Shown here in pieces: positions 20,596-31,364 of a stretch of DNA of 64,000 nucleotides. The notes beneath the pieces were generated by a model. That model was given only the letters and a program-made list of their open reading frames with translations, was not told where the DNA came from and ran no database searches. This DNA comes from Symsagittifera roscoffensis (Eukaryota; Xenacoelomorpha; Acoela; Convolutidae). Positions within the stretch are counted from its first letter, which is position 1. Each line of letters starts with the position of its first letter. The translations under genes were made by a program, and so were the position numbers. Location: contig NC_087063.1 in NCBI RefSeq assembly GCF_963678635.1, forward strand, positions 77,275,617 to 77,339,616, written 5' to 3'.

Positions 20596-21435
20596 TTGAC
20601 CGTGTTGAGATTATTTTGTTTTGTTTTTGTCTACGATGCTCAAATTGTACGTCACTCAGTAGAGTACGGATCCAGATCCGCTGAAGTTGTTAAGCGATTG
20701 TTGCCTCACGAAAGTTTTCAAGCTCTGATTTCCGAGAATTCTAATTGGAATACTTGTTATCAAAAAATGTGCAGCCTGTACAAATTAATTGAGGAAGACT
20801 TTTCCATAAAACATGACTCGTATGGTGGCTATAAACTTATATACTGCGGCAAAAATATTCTTCGTTCACGTGTTGTTCTGTCGGATGGACCGAAAGGAAT
20901 ACTGCGAAAAATACCAGACACAAAAACTGATCAGTCTGTTATCCAGAAAACATCAGATAAAAATTCCAGCTATCCTATGCTCGGACCAATCCGGTTCATT
21001 ATTTCTGACTGCGAACCGAATGCAAAATATGATTTCTCGTCTCAGGACAAAACGCTTGTTCGATTGCGAACTTTAAAAAAAATTAAACCTGGCGATGAAG
21101 TTTTTGTAAAGTACGGCGAACATTTTTTTGCAAAGAACGAATGCCAATGTAAAACTTGTACTACGCCTGAGATAACATACGGTTCTGATCTAGTTGTTAA
21201 TATTGAGAATCTCTTTAACACAGCTGAACAACTTGGTGAAAAAACGGTAGAAGCTGGAATTGTAATTACTGAAGTGACAGAAAACGTCAGCGATGACCTA
21301 CCGCAGCTCTTAGGCGAATGTCAAGACAGTTCGAAAGTCAACCCTGAACTAGAACAGACAGAGGCCGTTTCGAATAGAAAGATGCAATTTGGCTGGAAGC
21401 ATAAATGTCATGAGTTTGAAAAATTGATGAGATAA
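20596..21435 (+). CDS. SET-domain (SUV4-20-like) part of a transposase fusion
   Basis: Open frame without an initial ATG, so it probably begins at a splice acceptor (for example CACTCAG near 20659). Around residues 129-195 it reads LGPIRFIISDCEPNAKY, then LKKIKPGDEVFVKYGEHFF and a CQCKTC post-SET cysteine cluster. This is the C-terminal half of a SET methyltransferase domain, closest in pattern to the SUV4-20 class. Family members have NHDC where this has ISDC; the Asn and His bind cofactor, so activity is doubtful. A single TAA (21433-21435) ends it, but the same frame continues straight into the Tnp2 transposase. Confidence 0.7.
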   Translation: MTVLRLFCFVFVYDAQIVRHSVEYGSRSAEVVKRLLPHESFQALISENSNWNTCYQKMCSLYKLIEEDFSIKHDSYGGYKLIYCGKNILRSRVVLSDGPKGILRKIPDTKTDQSVIQKTSDKNSSYPMLGPIRFIISDCEPNAKYDFSSQDKTLVRLRTLKKIKPGDEVFVKYGEHFFAKNECQCKTCTTPEITYGSDLVVNIENLFNTAEQLGEKTVEAGIVITEVTENVSDDLPQLLGECQDSSKVNPELEQTEAVSNRKMQFGWKHKCHEFEKLMR

Positions 21436-23811
21436 ATCGATAAACGCAACGAGGATTTGGAAGAAAAGACACTAAAACCACAGTTAATTGAAAGGATCGA
21501 AGGAAGCAAAGATTTGGAAGTAAAGACACCAGAATCTCAATTAAACGTAACAATTATAACTAATGATTCGGAACAAAGATTTGATAGCTTTTTATGCAAC
21601 ACTGGTCGAGAATTTCCTCAATGGTTTTCGACGCGTCAGATTACTAGCTCGCCATTACCAAACGCGCTTTCGCCTAATCCCCCTCAAGTAAACCAGCTTC
21701 AATCGTTTCATGACTTTGACGCATTTGTTGATTTTGACGAATCTGATTGCATGGACAATCTCAAACAGTTTACTCCCTTATATCCTCGAAGCCGATTAGG
21801 TTTTGGCAACGCACAGCTATTGATCAGGTCATTTTCGAATTTCCACAAAATAACAGATGCTTGCCAGGCTGACCTCCTGAAACTCCTGGATGCTGTTGCA
21901 CCGCACCCAAATAGTTTGCCCACTGCTTATAGAATGGTGCAAGATGGTAAAATGAACTTGCACAATTTAACAACGCAAACCGTATCTGGGCCTAAAAGTC
22001 AAACTTGTGTACTTCAGGTAACTGAATTACTCAAGGGTTTTGCTCAAAGAAATATACTGAACATCATCCGTTATAACATACGTCGTTGTCTAAACGAGGT
22101 CTCAGATCTTCCAGTTGATTTCTTACATACTGCCGAAGAACGCGATGAGTTTCGCATCGACCTAATTCTTTCGACTGATGGTGTGACTTTCGTGAATTCC
22201 AGTACAAGTCATCCAATGTACCCTGTATGGCTCGCAGTAGCTCAATTGCCACCCATATTGAGAAACTCAAAGAAAAATATTGCGCTCGCTGCGTTGTTTG
22301 TTGGGAAAGGTAAGCCGAATTGGAAAGAAATTGTGCGTATTTTGAAACAAGAGCTTAAACGAGTAGTTACAGTTACGATGCCAAGCAGTAAAAAATTTTT
22401 TCTGAAGTTTAATGTTGTTTTAATTGTAGCGGATTTAATTGCAAAGCCACAACTTCTAAATATGTACCAGCACAATGGTTATTACGGGTGTCAATATTGC
22501 ACACATCCAAGTGTAACCTACGGATCGAGTCATTCTTATTACCCGTTGAGTATTATGGTCGATGAAAAGGTACAAAGAATTAAATGTGCAATAAGAGAAC
22601 CGTGCCTCCATCTTAAGTATGTTGAAAAGGCCGAAAGTCTTCTTTGTAACGGTGAAGAGAATGTCAATGTTGTTGGTGTTAAAGGTAGAAGTGTGTTTAG
22701 TAGCTTGGTACCTGGCTTGCCACTAACTGCACCGATTGACTACATGCACTGCGTGTTGATAGGGGTTTACGCTAGTCTCCTCGTCAGACACCTAAAGTTA
22801 ATAAGTAAAAACGAAAAGAGGAGCTAGATCAAATTATACGCGCTTCTTCCGTTCCCTTAGAGTTGTCTCAGCATGGACGCCAACCAAGGCCAACATCTGA
22901 GGTAGCAAACTACAAGGCTAACGAGTATTTCAATTTTCTTTTTTTTTCTTGCGCCAATATTGTTCAGTAATTATCTGAAACCAGACTCGTTGCATCATGC
23001 TAGTCTTCTTCGCCTGTCGTTCGGAGTCAGAGTTTTGCTTGAAACTCATGAACAGCGCAAAGTTGCATTAGCTGAGAAGTTACTGATGAAGTTCTCAGAA
23101 AATGCAGTTGAGATATTTGGAGAGACAATAAATGTGCATTGCTTGAGACATTTACCTGACCAAGTCAGAAGATTTGCTCTTTTGTTTGTTATGTCAGCTA
23201 TGGGTTTTGAGTCAGCCCACTCTTTCTTTTCTCATTTTGCCACCGGTTCACATGGTTTTTGCCACGTAATTTGCAGGCGTTACATTGAGCATCACCAGCT
23301 GCTTCAGTCAGACATAGAAAACGACGACTTCGCTCAACTCACGAAGACATGGACCCATCAAAAACTCGCGGGCCAAATTGATATGAGATCTGGTGACATC
23401 ATTGACACTGTTCAAGTTTCTACCGCCCATTTGCTGTAACCAGAAGCAAAAATTGAGTCTCGTTGCAGAGTTGGTCGTGTTCTGTTCGATTCACGAGGCT
23501 ACAGCAGAAGCACAGATGCTCCAAACAGTCATGTTTGCTGCAAAAAACCCACTGGTCTCGTTTTTGGACAAGTCGAGTATTTCATACAGTTTCCTGAAAA
23601 TGATATGATTTATGCATATACTAAACTATATCGTGTTATACGCTATGGGCTGTCGGATGACCTAGAACTCAGTTTCGGAAACTTTCTACAAGTTGAAGCT
23701 GCGAACAACACAGAGTGGTTTCCTGTCAAAAAGCTTAAAAAACTGGCTTTGATTAAAAGCAATAAAGGTAATTGGTTGGTGTTTATACCGAACTTTATTG
23801 ACCATAAGTAG
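21436..23811 (+). pseudogene. Tnp2 (CACTA/EnSpm-like) transposase, broken
   Basis: Continues in the frame of the SET part. Motifs: LILSTDGVTFVNSSTS (near 22170), IVADLIAKPQLLNMYQ followed by GYYGCQYC (near 22430-22500), and DYMHCVLIGV (22738). Next come the conserved late segments INVHCLRHLPDQV (23129) and GFESAHSFF (23203), and a C-terminal tail ending at TAG 23809. These are the landmarks of the animal Tnp2/Transposase_21 family, which cuts and pastes CACTA-like elements. Breaks: an in-frame TAG at 22825 with two compensating frameshifts about 22815 and 22940-22960 (the second beside a T run), and an in-frame TAA at 23437. The damage is light, so decay is fairly recent. Confidence 0.75.
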
Positions 23812-24228
23812 AAACAACCCATCGATTTGATCTGAGTGAGATGTGAGTTTTGTGTAATTTTTAAGAAGTTAGATTTATTGCTGTACCCGTACCGTTCTGA
23901 ATTTACTGGTGATTTTTACGTAAATGATTTCTGATCTATATCCAAGCAAATAAAGCGAGCAAGCAGTCTTATAATGCTTGGTATTTTGGTGTTTAAGTAT
24001 TTATTCAACGCGAAAGCAAGTACGAAAAAAAACATTCAGAAAAACGTTCAGTGATGTATCTTTTTAAATCCCTTGCGTTAGTTATTCGGATTTCGTATTG
24101 CATAAACAGCCGTCATGTTTGAGTGTTTTGTACAACGAGGAAAGAAAAGCTTTTTAATATTGTGTTCATATATGTTTTCAGACCTTCAATATATTTCAGT
24201 TGTAAAAAAATGTTTTTTTTTTATAATT
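23812..24228. other. Spacer between transposase and SGNH gene
   Basis: Holds AATAAA-like words after the transposase stop (CAAATAAAG near 23947), a candidate polyadenylation signal. From about 24051 it begins the ~609-bp unit that is repeated from 24660. No separate gene seen. Confidence 0.45.
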
Positions 24229-24232
24229 TTTG

Positions 24233-24319
24233 ATGAAATCAATTATTTTTTATTGGGGACTCCAATTTGCGAAATTCCCTAACAAGCCTACAGGCAAATG
24301 ATGGCTTGAAAAGATTCAA
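24233..24319 (+). pseudogene. SGNH exon copy 1 (broken)
   Basis: 87 bp ending before GTAAGT. An extra T in the run before GGGGAC shifts the frame, and the usual TTTTAG acceptor reads TTTTTG, so this copy should not be spliced in usefully. Confidence 0.7.
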
Positions 24320-24428
24320 GTAAGTGTGTACAACGAGGAAAGAAAAGCTTTTTAATATTGGGTTCATAGATGTTCTCAGACCTTCGATACATTTCAGTTG
24401 TAAAAAAATGTTTTTTTTTTATTTTTAG

Positions 24429-24514
24429 ATGAAATTAATTATTTTTATTGGGGACTCCAATTTGCGAAATTCCCTAACAAGCCTACAGGCAAATGATGGC
24501 TCGACAAGATTCAA
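24429..24514 (+). CDS. SGNH exon copy 2 (intact frame)
   Basis: 86 bp between TTTTTAG and GTAAGT, encoding MKLIIFIGDSNLRNSLTSL and on. GDSN is block I of SGNH hydrolases and carries the nucleophile serine. The phase at its end is 2. Confidence 0.7.
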
Positions 24515-24843
24515 GTAAGTGTGCTCCTGAGTTGAAATTTTTGAGTTGAAACCAATATGAGAAACTGAAAAGTTTGTAAAGCTGTTGATTCAGTTTTTTC
24601 AATTATCTGTATGATGTTTTGGTCGTGTTGTAGTCCCGAGTTTGATTCAGAAGTGGTTCAGTGATGTATCTTTTTAAATCCCTTGCGTTAGTTTTTTGGA
24701 TTTCGTATTGCATAAACAGCCGTCATGTTTGAGTGTTTTGTACAACGAGGAAAGAAAAGCTTTTTAATATTGTGTTCATAGATGTTCTCATACCTTCAAT
24801 ATATTTCAGTGGTAAAAAAATGTTTTTTTTTTTACAATTTTAG

Positions 24844-24929
24844 ATGAAATCAATTATTTTTATTGGGGACTCCAATTTGCGAAATTCCCTAACAAGCCTA
24901 CAGGCAAATGATCGCTTGAAAAGATTCAA
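24844..24929 (+). CDS. SGNH exon copy 3 (intact frame)
   Basis: 86 bp between ATTTTAG and GTAAGT, with the same IIFIGDSNLRNSLTSL reading as copy 2. It keeps acceptor, donor and frame. Confidence 0.7.
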
Positions 24930-25038
24930 GTAAGTGTGTACAACGAGGAAAGAAAAGCTTTTTAATATTGTGTTCATAGATGTTCTCAGACCTTCAATAT
25001 ATTTCAGTTGTAAAAAAGTGTTTTTTTTATAATTTTAG

Positions 25039-25123
25039 ATGAAATCAATTTTTTTATTGGGGACTCCAATTTGCGAAATTCCCTAAAAAGCCTACAGGCA
25101 AATGATAACCTGAAAAGATTCAA
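25039..25123 (+). pseudogene. SGNH exon copy 4 (one base short)
   Basis: 85 bp between ATTTTAG and GTAAGT. One base is missing in the T run, so the ATG is out of frame with the GDSN block. It is the copy nearest the rest of the gene. Confidence 0.65.
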
Positions 25124-25247
25124 GTAAGTGTGCTCCTGAGTTAAAATTTTTGAGTTTATATAAAACCGATATGAGAAACTGAAAAGTTTTTAAAGCTGTT
25201 GATTCAGTTTTTTCAATCATCTGTATGATGTTTTGGTCGTGTTGTAG

Positions 25248-25688
25248 TCCGGAGTTTGATGCCGTGTGGAAGAACAACTCAGAAACTCAGCTTGGGAATA
25301 GCGGAAAATGCTGCTAAGTTTGATATTGTTGTCCTTATCGTTGGCAACAACGATTTGCGAGATCGCTCTGACGAGCAGATAATTCATAACTTGCATCAAT
25401 TAAAGTCTGCAATACAATCATTGCACCCTGGAGTTATATTTAAAATTGGAGGTTTCCTTCCGCGGAAGGATCATAGATCCCAAAAAAAACGCTGTAACTG
25501 GACTGTTGGAAGATCCCGTAAAACGGATTAATGGAAAATTGAGAAAGCAATTTTCACTTAATTATCTTTCCCCAGCCATATTCAAAATGAGCGACTTTAG
25601 AGATGATGAAAAATATCACTTGAACCAACAAGGAATAAGACATATGAATCAATTTTTATTTAAATGGTGTTCAAAACTATTGAAATAA
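25248..25688 (+). pseudogene. SGNH hydrolase-like, catalytic body, frameshifted
   Basis: After acceptor GTTGTAG the reading gives FDIVVLIVGNNDLRDRSDE, where GNND matches block III of SGNH hydrolases, then IFKIGGFLPRKD. The reading then shifts to another frame near 25470 (IDPKKNAVTGLLEDPVKRIN). It ends with DDEKYHLNQQGIRHMN, whose D-xx-H spacing matches the catalytic Asp/His block V. Together with the GDSN exon upstream, all catalytic blocks are present. The frame also does not follow on cleanly from the 86-bp exon, so at least one more indel or a different splice is needed. Esterases of this fold are known in some retrotransposons. Here it sits inside a Tnp2-type locus. Confidence 0.65.
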
Positions 25689-25865
25689 GTAATTGTATTG
25701 CGGGTTCTCGTTTCCCTGAATTTGAGTTTCTCATTCAAAACTTTTTTTCAAGCAGATTCTTTTTGTATATAAGCTAGACTAATTTCTTAGTGAATGCTTC
25801 TTAGAAAGTTCTAAGTCAGATGTGCCTACACTTGATGATAAGTTGAAACGTTTTTGTTCTAATAT
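25689..25865. other. Short spacer before right repeats
   Basis: AT-rich, with no gene seen. It leads directly into the right subterminal repeat array. Confidence 0.5.
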
Positions 25866-26420
25866 ATTCAATGTTTCGTGCAAACTATTCCGGACCAATC
25901 AAAATGTTCAGATGGTTTCGATTGATTATATATTTCTTGTGATCTTATATTTCCACGTTTTCGTTCTAATCTATTCAATGTTTGGTGCAAACCATTCAGG
26001 ACCAATCAAAAAGTTCAGATATTTTTGATTGATTATATATTTCATGTGATCTTACATTTCCACTCTTTTGTTCTAATCTATTTAATGTTTGGTGCAAGCC
26101 ATTCAGGACCAATCAAAATGTTTAGATCGTTTGTATTGATTATATATTTCATATGATCTTATATTTCCACGTTTTCGTTCTAATCTATTCAATGTTTGGT
26201 GCAAACCATTCAGGACCAATCAAAAAGTTCAGATATTTTTGATTGATTATATATTTCATGTGATCTTACATTTCCACTCTTTTGTTCTAATCTATTCAAT
26301 GTTTGGTGCAAGCCATTCAGGACCAATCAAAATTTTAGATGGTTTTGATTGATTATATATTTCATGTGATCTTACATTTCCACGTTTTTGTTCTAATCTA
26401 TTCAATGTTTGGTGATTTAG
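25866..26420 (+). repeat. Right subterminal repeat array, ~107-bp unit
   Basis: Five full units and one partial unit, beginning near 25866, 25973, 26080, 26188, 26294 and 26397. Each contains TATTCAATGTTTGGTGCAAA, then CCATTCAGGACCAATCAAAA and GATTGATTATATATTTCATG. The GTTTGGTGCAAACCATTC core is the same as in the left array at 14500-17160 and is in the same orientation. The element end should lie shortly beyond; the text 26410-26490 has no obvious CACTA-type terminus. Confidence 0.85.
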
Positions 26421-26489
26421 TCTGTTTGGTGATTTACAATGTGCCTGATTTAGACTGTTTGTACACCTGATAGTTTTGCGCGCAATTTG

Positions 26490-29400
26490 ACTTGTCGTGT
26501 TTTGTACGGCTGCTCCTCTCTTCGAGCGCTTTTCTGCTTCAGGTATGTATGTTTTCCTTTCATGCTTGCTCAGTTCGTTACGTTGCCTATATGTCTGTAT
26601 ATGTGACCGTACGTGTGTCTGTATGTGTGGCCCTGTGTGTGTGTAGTTGTGCCCCTATAATTGTCTGTATATGTGCCTGTACGTGTCTGCATGTGATCTC
26701 ATACGTGTGTATGTATGGGTGTCCGTACGTGTGTCTGGATTGGTGCCCCCATGTGCGTCTGTATATATGAACCTACGTGTGTCCGTGTGTGCCTGTATGT
26801 GTTTTCGGCATGTGTGCACTTGTATCTGTCTGTATATGTGCCCGTACGTGTCTGTATGAGTGCCTCTATATGTGTCTTTATGTGTGTCTGTATATGTGCT
26901 CCTATGTGCGTCTGAATATGTGCCCCCATGGGTCCATGTAGGTGTGTCCGTATGTGTGTCTGAATGGGTGCCCATACGTGTTTCTGTATACGTGACCATA
27001 CGTGTGTCTGTATGTGTGGCCATATGTGTGTCTGTACTCGTGCCACTAGGTGTGTCTGTGTGTGCCCCTATATGTGTCTGTATGCCCGCCTCTATGCACG
27101 TCTATGTGCCCGAACGTGTGTATGTATGTGTGTCTGAATATGTGCCCCTATGTGCCTATGTAGGTGTGTTTGTACGTGTGTCTGAATGGGTGCCCATACG
27201 TTTTTCTGTAAACGTGACCATACGTGTGTCTGCATGTGTGGCCATATGTGTGTCTGTACTCGTGCCACTATGTGTGTCTGTGTATGTGCCCGTACGTGTG
27301 TCTATAGGTGTGCTCCTATGTGTGTCTACATTTGACCATAGGTGTGTCTGTATAAGTGGCCCTATGTTTGTCTGTACTTGTGCCACTATGTGTGTCTGTG
27401 TATGTGCCCGTACGTGTCTGTGTGCTCCTATGTGTTTCTGTATATGTGACCATACGTGTGTCTGTGTGTGGCCCTATGTGTGTTGTACGTGTGCCACATG
27501 GGTGTCTGAATATGTGCCCCTATGTGCCTATGTAGGTGTGTCCGTACGTGTATCTGAATGGGTGCCCATACGTTTTTCTGTATACGTGACCATACGTGTG
27601 TCTGTATGTGTGGCCATATGTCTGTCTGTACTCGTGCAACTAGGTGTATCTGTGTATGTGCCCGTACGTGTTTCTATAGGTTGGCTCCCATGTCTGTCTG
27701 TATATGTGACCATACGTGTGTCTGTATAAAGGGCCCTATGTGTGTCTGTACTCGTGCTACTATGTGTGTGTGTATGTGCCCGTACGTGTGTCTGTAGGTG
27801 TGCTCCTATGTGTGTCTGCATATGTGACCATACGTGTGTCTGTAAAAGTGGCCCTATGTGTGTCTGTACTTATGCCTCTATATGTGTCTGTGTATGTGCA
27901 CCGACGTGTGTCTGTATGTGTGCTCCTATATGTTTCTGTATATGTGATCATACGTGTGTCTGTAAATGTGGCCCTATGTGTGTCTGTACCTGTGCCACTG
28001 TGTGTCTGTGTATGTCCCCGTATGTGTCTGTATTTGTGCCCCTATCTGAGTCTGTATATGTGACCCTACGTGTGTGTGAGTGTGTGCCCCATAAGTTTCT
28101 GTATGTGTGGCCTATGTGTGTCTGTATGTGTGCCATTTTGTGTCTCTGCATATATGACCCTACGTGTGTCTGTATGAGTGCCCCTATGTGTTTCAGTTTG
28201 TGTGCCCCTTTGTGTGTCTATATATTTGCACGCATGTGTGTCTGTATATTTGCACCCATGTGTGTGTACATGTGCCCGTTCGTGTGTCTGTATGTGTGCC
28301 CCCGTGTGTGTCTGTATATCTGCCCGTACTTGTGACTGTATGTGCCCCTATGTGTGCCTGTATATGTAACTCGTAGTGTCTGTATGTGTGCCCCTATGTG
28401 TTTCTCTAGGTGTGTCTGTGTGTGCTCCTATATGTGTCTGTATGCCCGCCTCTATGCACGTCTATGTGCCCGAACGTGTGTATGTATGTGTGTCTGAATA
28501 TGTGCCCCTATTTTCCTATGTAGGTGTGTTTGTACGTGTGTCTGAATGGGTGCCCATACGTTTTTCTGTATACGTGACCATACGTGTGTCTGTATGTGTG
28601 GCCATATGTGTGTCTGTACTCGTGCCACTATGTGTGTCTGTGTATGTGCCCGTACGTGTGTCTATAGGTGTGCTCCTATGTTTTTCTGTATATGTGACCA
28701 TACGTGTGTCTGTATAAGTGGCCCTATGTGTGTCTGTACTCGTGCTACTATGTGTGTCTGTGTATGTGCCCGTACGTGTGTCTGTAGGTGTGCTCCTATG
28801 TGTGTCTGTATATGTGACCATACGTGTGTCTGTAGAAGTAGCCCTATGTGTGTCTGCACTTATGCCACTATATGTGTCTGTGTATGTGCACCTACGTGTG
28901 TCTGTATATGTGCTCCTATATGTTACTGTATATGTGACCATACGTGTGTGTGATTGTGTGCCCCATGTGTTTCTGTATGTGTGTCTGTATGTGTGCCATT
29001 TTGTGTCTCTGCATATATGACCCTACGTGTGTCTGTATGAGTGCCCCTATGTGTTTCAGTTTGTGTGCCCCTTTGTGTGTCTGCATATTTGCACCCATGT
29101 GTGTCTGTATATTTGCACCCATGTGTGTGTACATGTGCCCGTTCGTGTGTCTGTATGTGTGACCCCGTGTGTGTCTGTATATCTGCCCGTACTTGTGACT
29201 GTATGTGCCCCTATGTGTTTCTGTAGGTGTGTCTGTGTGTGCCCCTATATGTGTCTGTATGCCTGCCGCTATGCACGTCTATGTGCCTGTACGTGTGTCT
29301 GTATTTGTGCTCGTAAGTGTGTCTGTACATGTGCCCCATATTTGTCTGTATATGTCTTGTACGTGTCTGTCTGTGTGCGCCCCTGTGTCTGTATATGTGC

Positions 29401-30300
29401 TCCTACATATGTCTGTATGTGTGCCCATACGTGCTTCTGTATGTGTGCCCCGACGTGTCTGTATATTTTCCCCTATGTGTGTCTGTATTCCTGCTCCTAC
29501 GTCTGTCTGTATGTGTGCCCCTATGTGTTACTGTAGGTGTGTCTGTACGTGTGCCCCTGTATGTGTCTGTATGCCTGCCCCTATGCTCATCTGTATGTGC
29601 CCGTGCGTGTGTCTGCATGTGTGACCCTATGTGTGTCTGTATTTGTGCACGTACGTGTGTCTGTATATGTTCCCGTACTTGTGTCTGTATGTGTGCGCCT
29701 GTTTATGTGCCCGTACAAGGGTCTGTATGGGTGGCCCTACATGTGTCTCTATGTGTGCCCATACGTGTTTCTGTATGTGTGCCCCTACGTGTGTCTGTAT
29801 TTGTGCCCCAGCGTGTCTGTATGGGTTCCCCTCTGTGTGTCTGTATTTCTGCTCCTACGTGTCTGTTAGTGTGCCCCTTTGTGTTTCTGTAGGCGTGTCT
29901 GTATGTGTGTCCCTATATGTGTCTGTATTTGTGCCCGTACGTGTGTCTGTATGTGTGGCCATGTGTGTGTGTGTGAGCGTGCCCGTACGTGTGCCTGTGT
30001 GTGAGCTCCTATGTGTTTCGGCGTATGTCCCTATGTGTGTCTAAATAATTGCTTGTATGTGTTTGTATGTCTCCGTATGTGTGTCTGTATGCGTGCCCTA
30101 TATGATTTCCTGTTTGTGTGCTCCTATGTGTGACTGTATTTGTGCCCCTAGATGTGTCTGTTTTTTGACCCTACGTGTGTCTCTATGCGTGTACCTACAT
30201 GTGTCTGTATGTGTGCCTAATATGTGTTTGTATGTCTTCGTATGTGTGTCTGTATGCGTGCCCCTTATGTTTTTCTGTATCTGTGCCCCTGATTGTTTTT
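26490..30300. repeat. 24-bp minisatellite, about 155 units (TGTGTCTGTATGTGTGCCCC family)
   Basis: Degenerate 24-bp units of the form TGTGTCTGTATATGTGCCCC plus TACG. Because 24 is a multiple of three and the unit lacks stops, frames stay open on both strands for up to 289 residues (Val/Cys/Ser-rich one way, Thr/His/Asp-rich the other). These are not genes. Longer blocks are themselves repeated: about 27060-27300 matches 28425-28660, and 28130-28330 matches about 28985-29190, so higher-order duplication occurred. Confidence 0.95.
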
Positions 30301-30336
30301 ATGATTCGCAGATAGGACCCGAACTTCTCCCTCTGG

Positions 30337-30895
30337 CTCTCCTACCCGATGCCCGCTGAGGTCTCGGGCTCTACTACCCGATACCGGCTGAGGTCACTGG
30401 CTCTACTACCCGATGCCCGCTGAGGTCACTGGCTCTCCTACCCGATGCCCGCTGAGGTCACTGGCTCTCCTACCCGATGCCCGCTGAGGTCTCAGGCTCA
30501 ACTACCCGATGCCCGCTGAGGTCACTGGCTCTACTACCCGATGCCCGCTGAGGTCACTGGCTCTCCTACCCGATGCCCGCTGAGGTCACTGGCTCTCCTA
30601 CCCGATGCCCGCTGAGCTCACGGGCTCTACTACTAGCCGATGCCCGCTGAGGTCACTGGCTCTCCTACCCGATGCCCGCTGAGGTCACTGGCTCTCCTAC
30701 CCGATGCCCGCTGAGGTCACTGGCTCTCCTACCCGATGTCCGCTGAGGTCACTGGCTCTCCTACCCGATGTCCGCTGAGGTCACTGGCTCTCCTACCCGA
30801 TGTCCGCTGAGGTCACTGGCTCTCCTACCAGATGCCCGCTGAGGTCACTGGCTCTCCTACCCGATGCCCGCTGAGGTCACTGGCTCTACTACCAG
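30337..30895. repeat. 32-bp GC-rich minisatellite, about 17 units
   Basis: Units of CTCTCCTACCCGATGCCCGC followed by TGAGGTCACTGG, nearly identical, with minor variants (CTCTAC, GATGTCC, one unit with an inserted TAG near 30630). It begins right after the 24-bp minisatellite. The last units are the most uniform. Confidence 0.97.
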
Positions 30896-31364
30896 ATCAC
30901 TGATTCACCAGAAGCAGAAGTGGTCTCTGTTTTGAAATTAGAAGACATGCCTGAAAATTAAGAATTGTTCAAAACATCTTTCGAAATAAAACAATTTGAG
31001 AGTATTTTATAGCTAAAAATGAGTATTTAGTATTTGAGTATTTTAAAACAGTGATGAGAATTTTATATAAATGCATGTTTTCCTATATTTGCAGTTTTGT
31101 AATCTTACATCTTTAAATTTGCTTATTTTTTCCAGGCATAATTAAAAATCCCCTAAGGAAAAATTTGAAACAGTTTCTAATTTTCATTTGGCTAGGATAT
31201 GAATGCATATTTTTTGGGCTAAAAATCTTGTCAAAATTGATGATTTTTTTTATTGTTTTTCATAATTTTGTGCCTAAAATCTTGTTTATATTGATGATTT
31301 TCATGAGATTATTGCATATTTTTGTGCCCAAGATCTTGTTTCTTTTGATATTTTCCCATTTTTA
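30896..31364. other. AT-rich spacer between arrays
   Basis: No gene supported. The stretch TTTTAAAACAGTGATGAGAAT at about 31042 to TTCCAGGCATAATTA (31131) recurs almost unchanged at 32020-32125, flanking the ~108-bp array on both sides. Confidence 0.6.

Larger units (their letters stand above)
24051..25247. repeat. Nested tandem duplication carrying an SGNH exon
   Basis: A ~609-bp unit (starting GTGATGTATCTTTTTAAATC at about 24051 and 24660) occurs twice. Each contains two ~190-bp subunits starting TACAACGAGGAAAGAAAAG, and each subunit ends in one copy of the same 85-87-bp exon followed by GTAAGT. The result is four exon copies. Duplication must have run at two scales. Confidence 0.9.

Noticed and set aside
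20596-23811. Alternative genetic code reading TAA and TAG as amino acids
   Set aside because: In-frame stops occur only in this transposase, which also has frameshifts. BEL gag, the gypsy frames and the lectin exons read cleanly in the standard code and end at TAA, TAG or TGA.
26860-27729. Long open frame (289 residues, Val/Cys/Ser-rich) as a gene
   Set aside because: It is produced by stop-free 24-bp repeats; frames are open on both strands and no start context or domain exists.
30337-30895. CRISPR-like array
   Set aside because: The 32-bp units abut directly without unique spacers, and the surroundings are eukaryotic.
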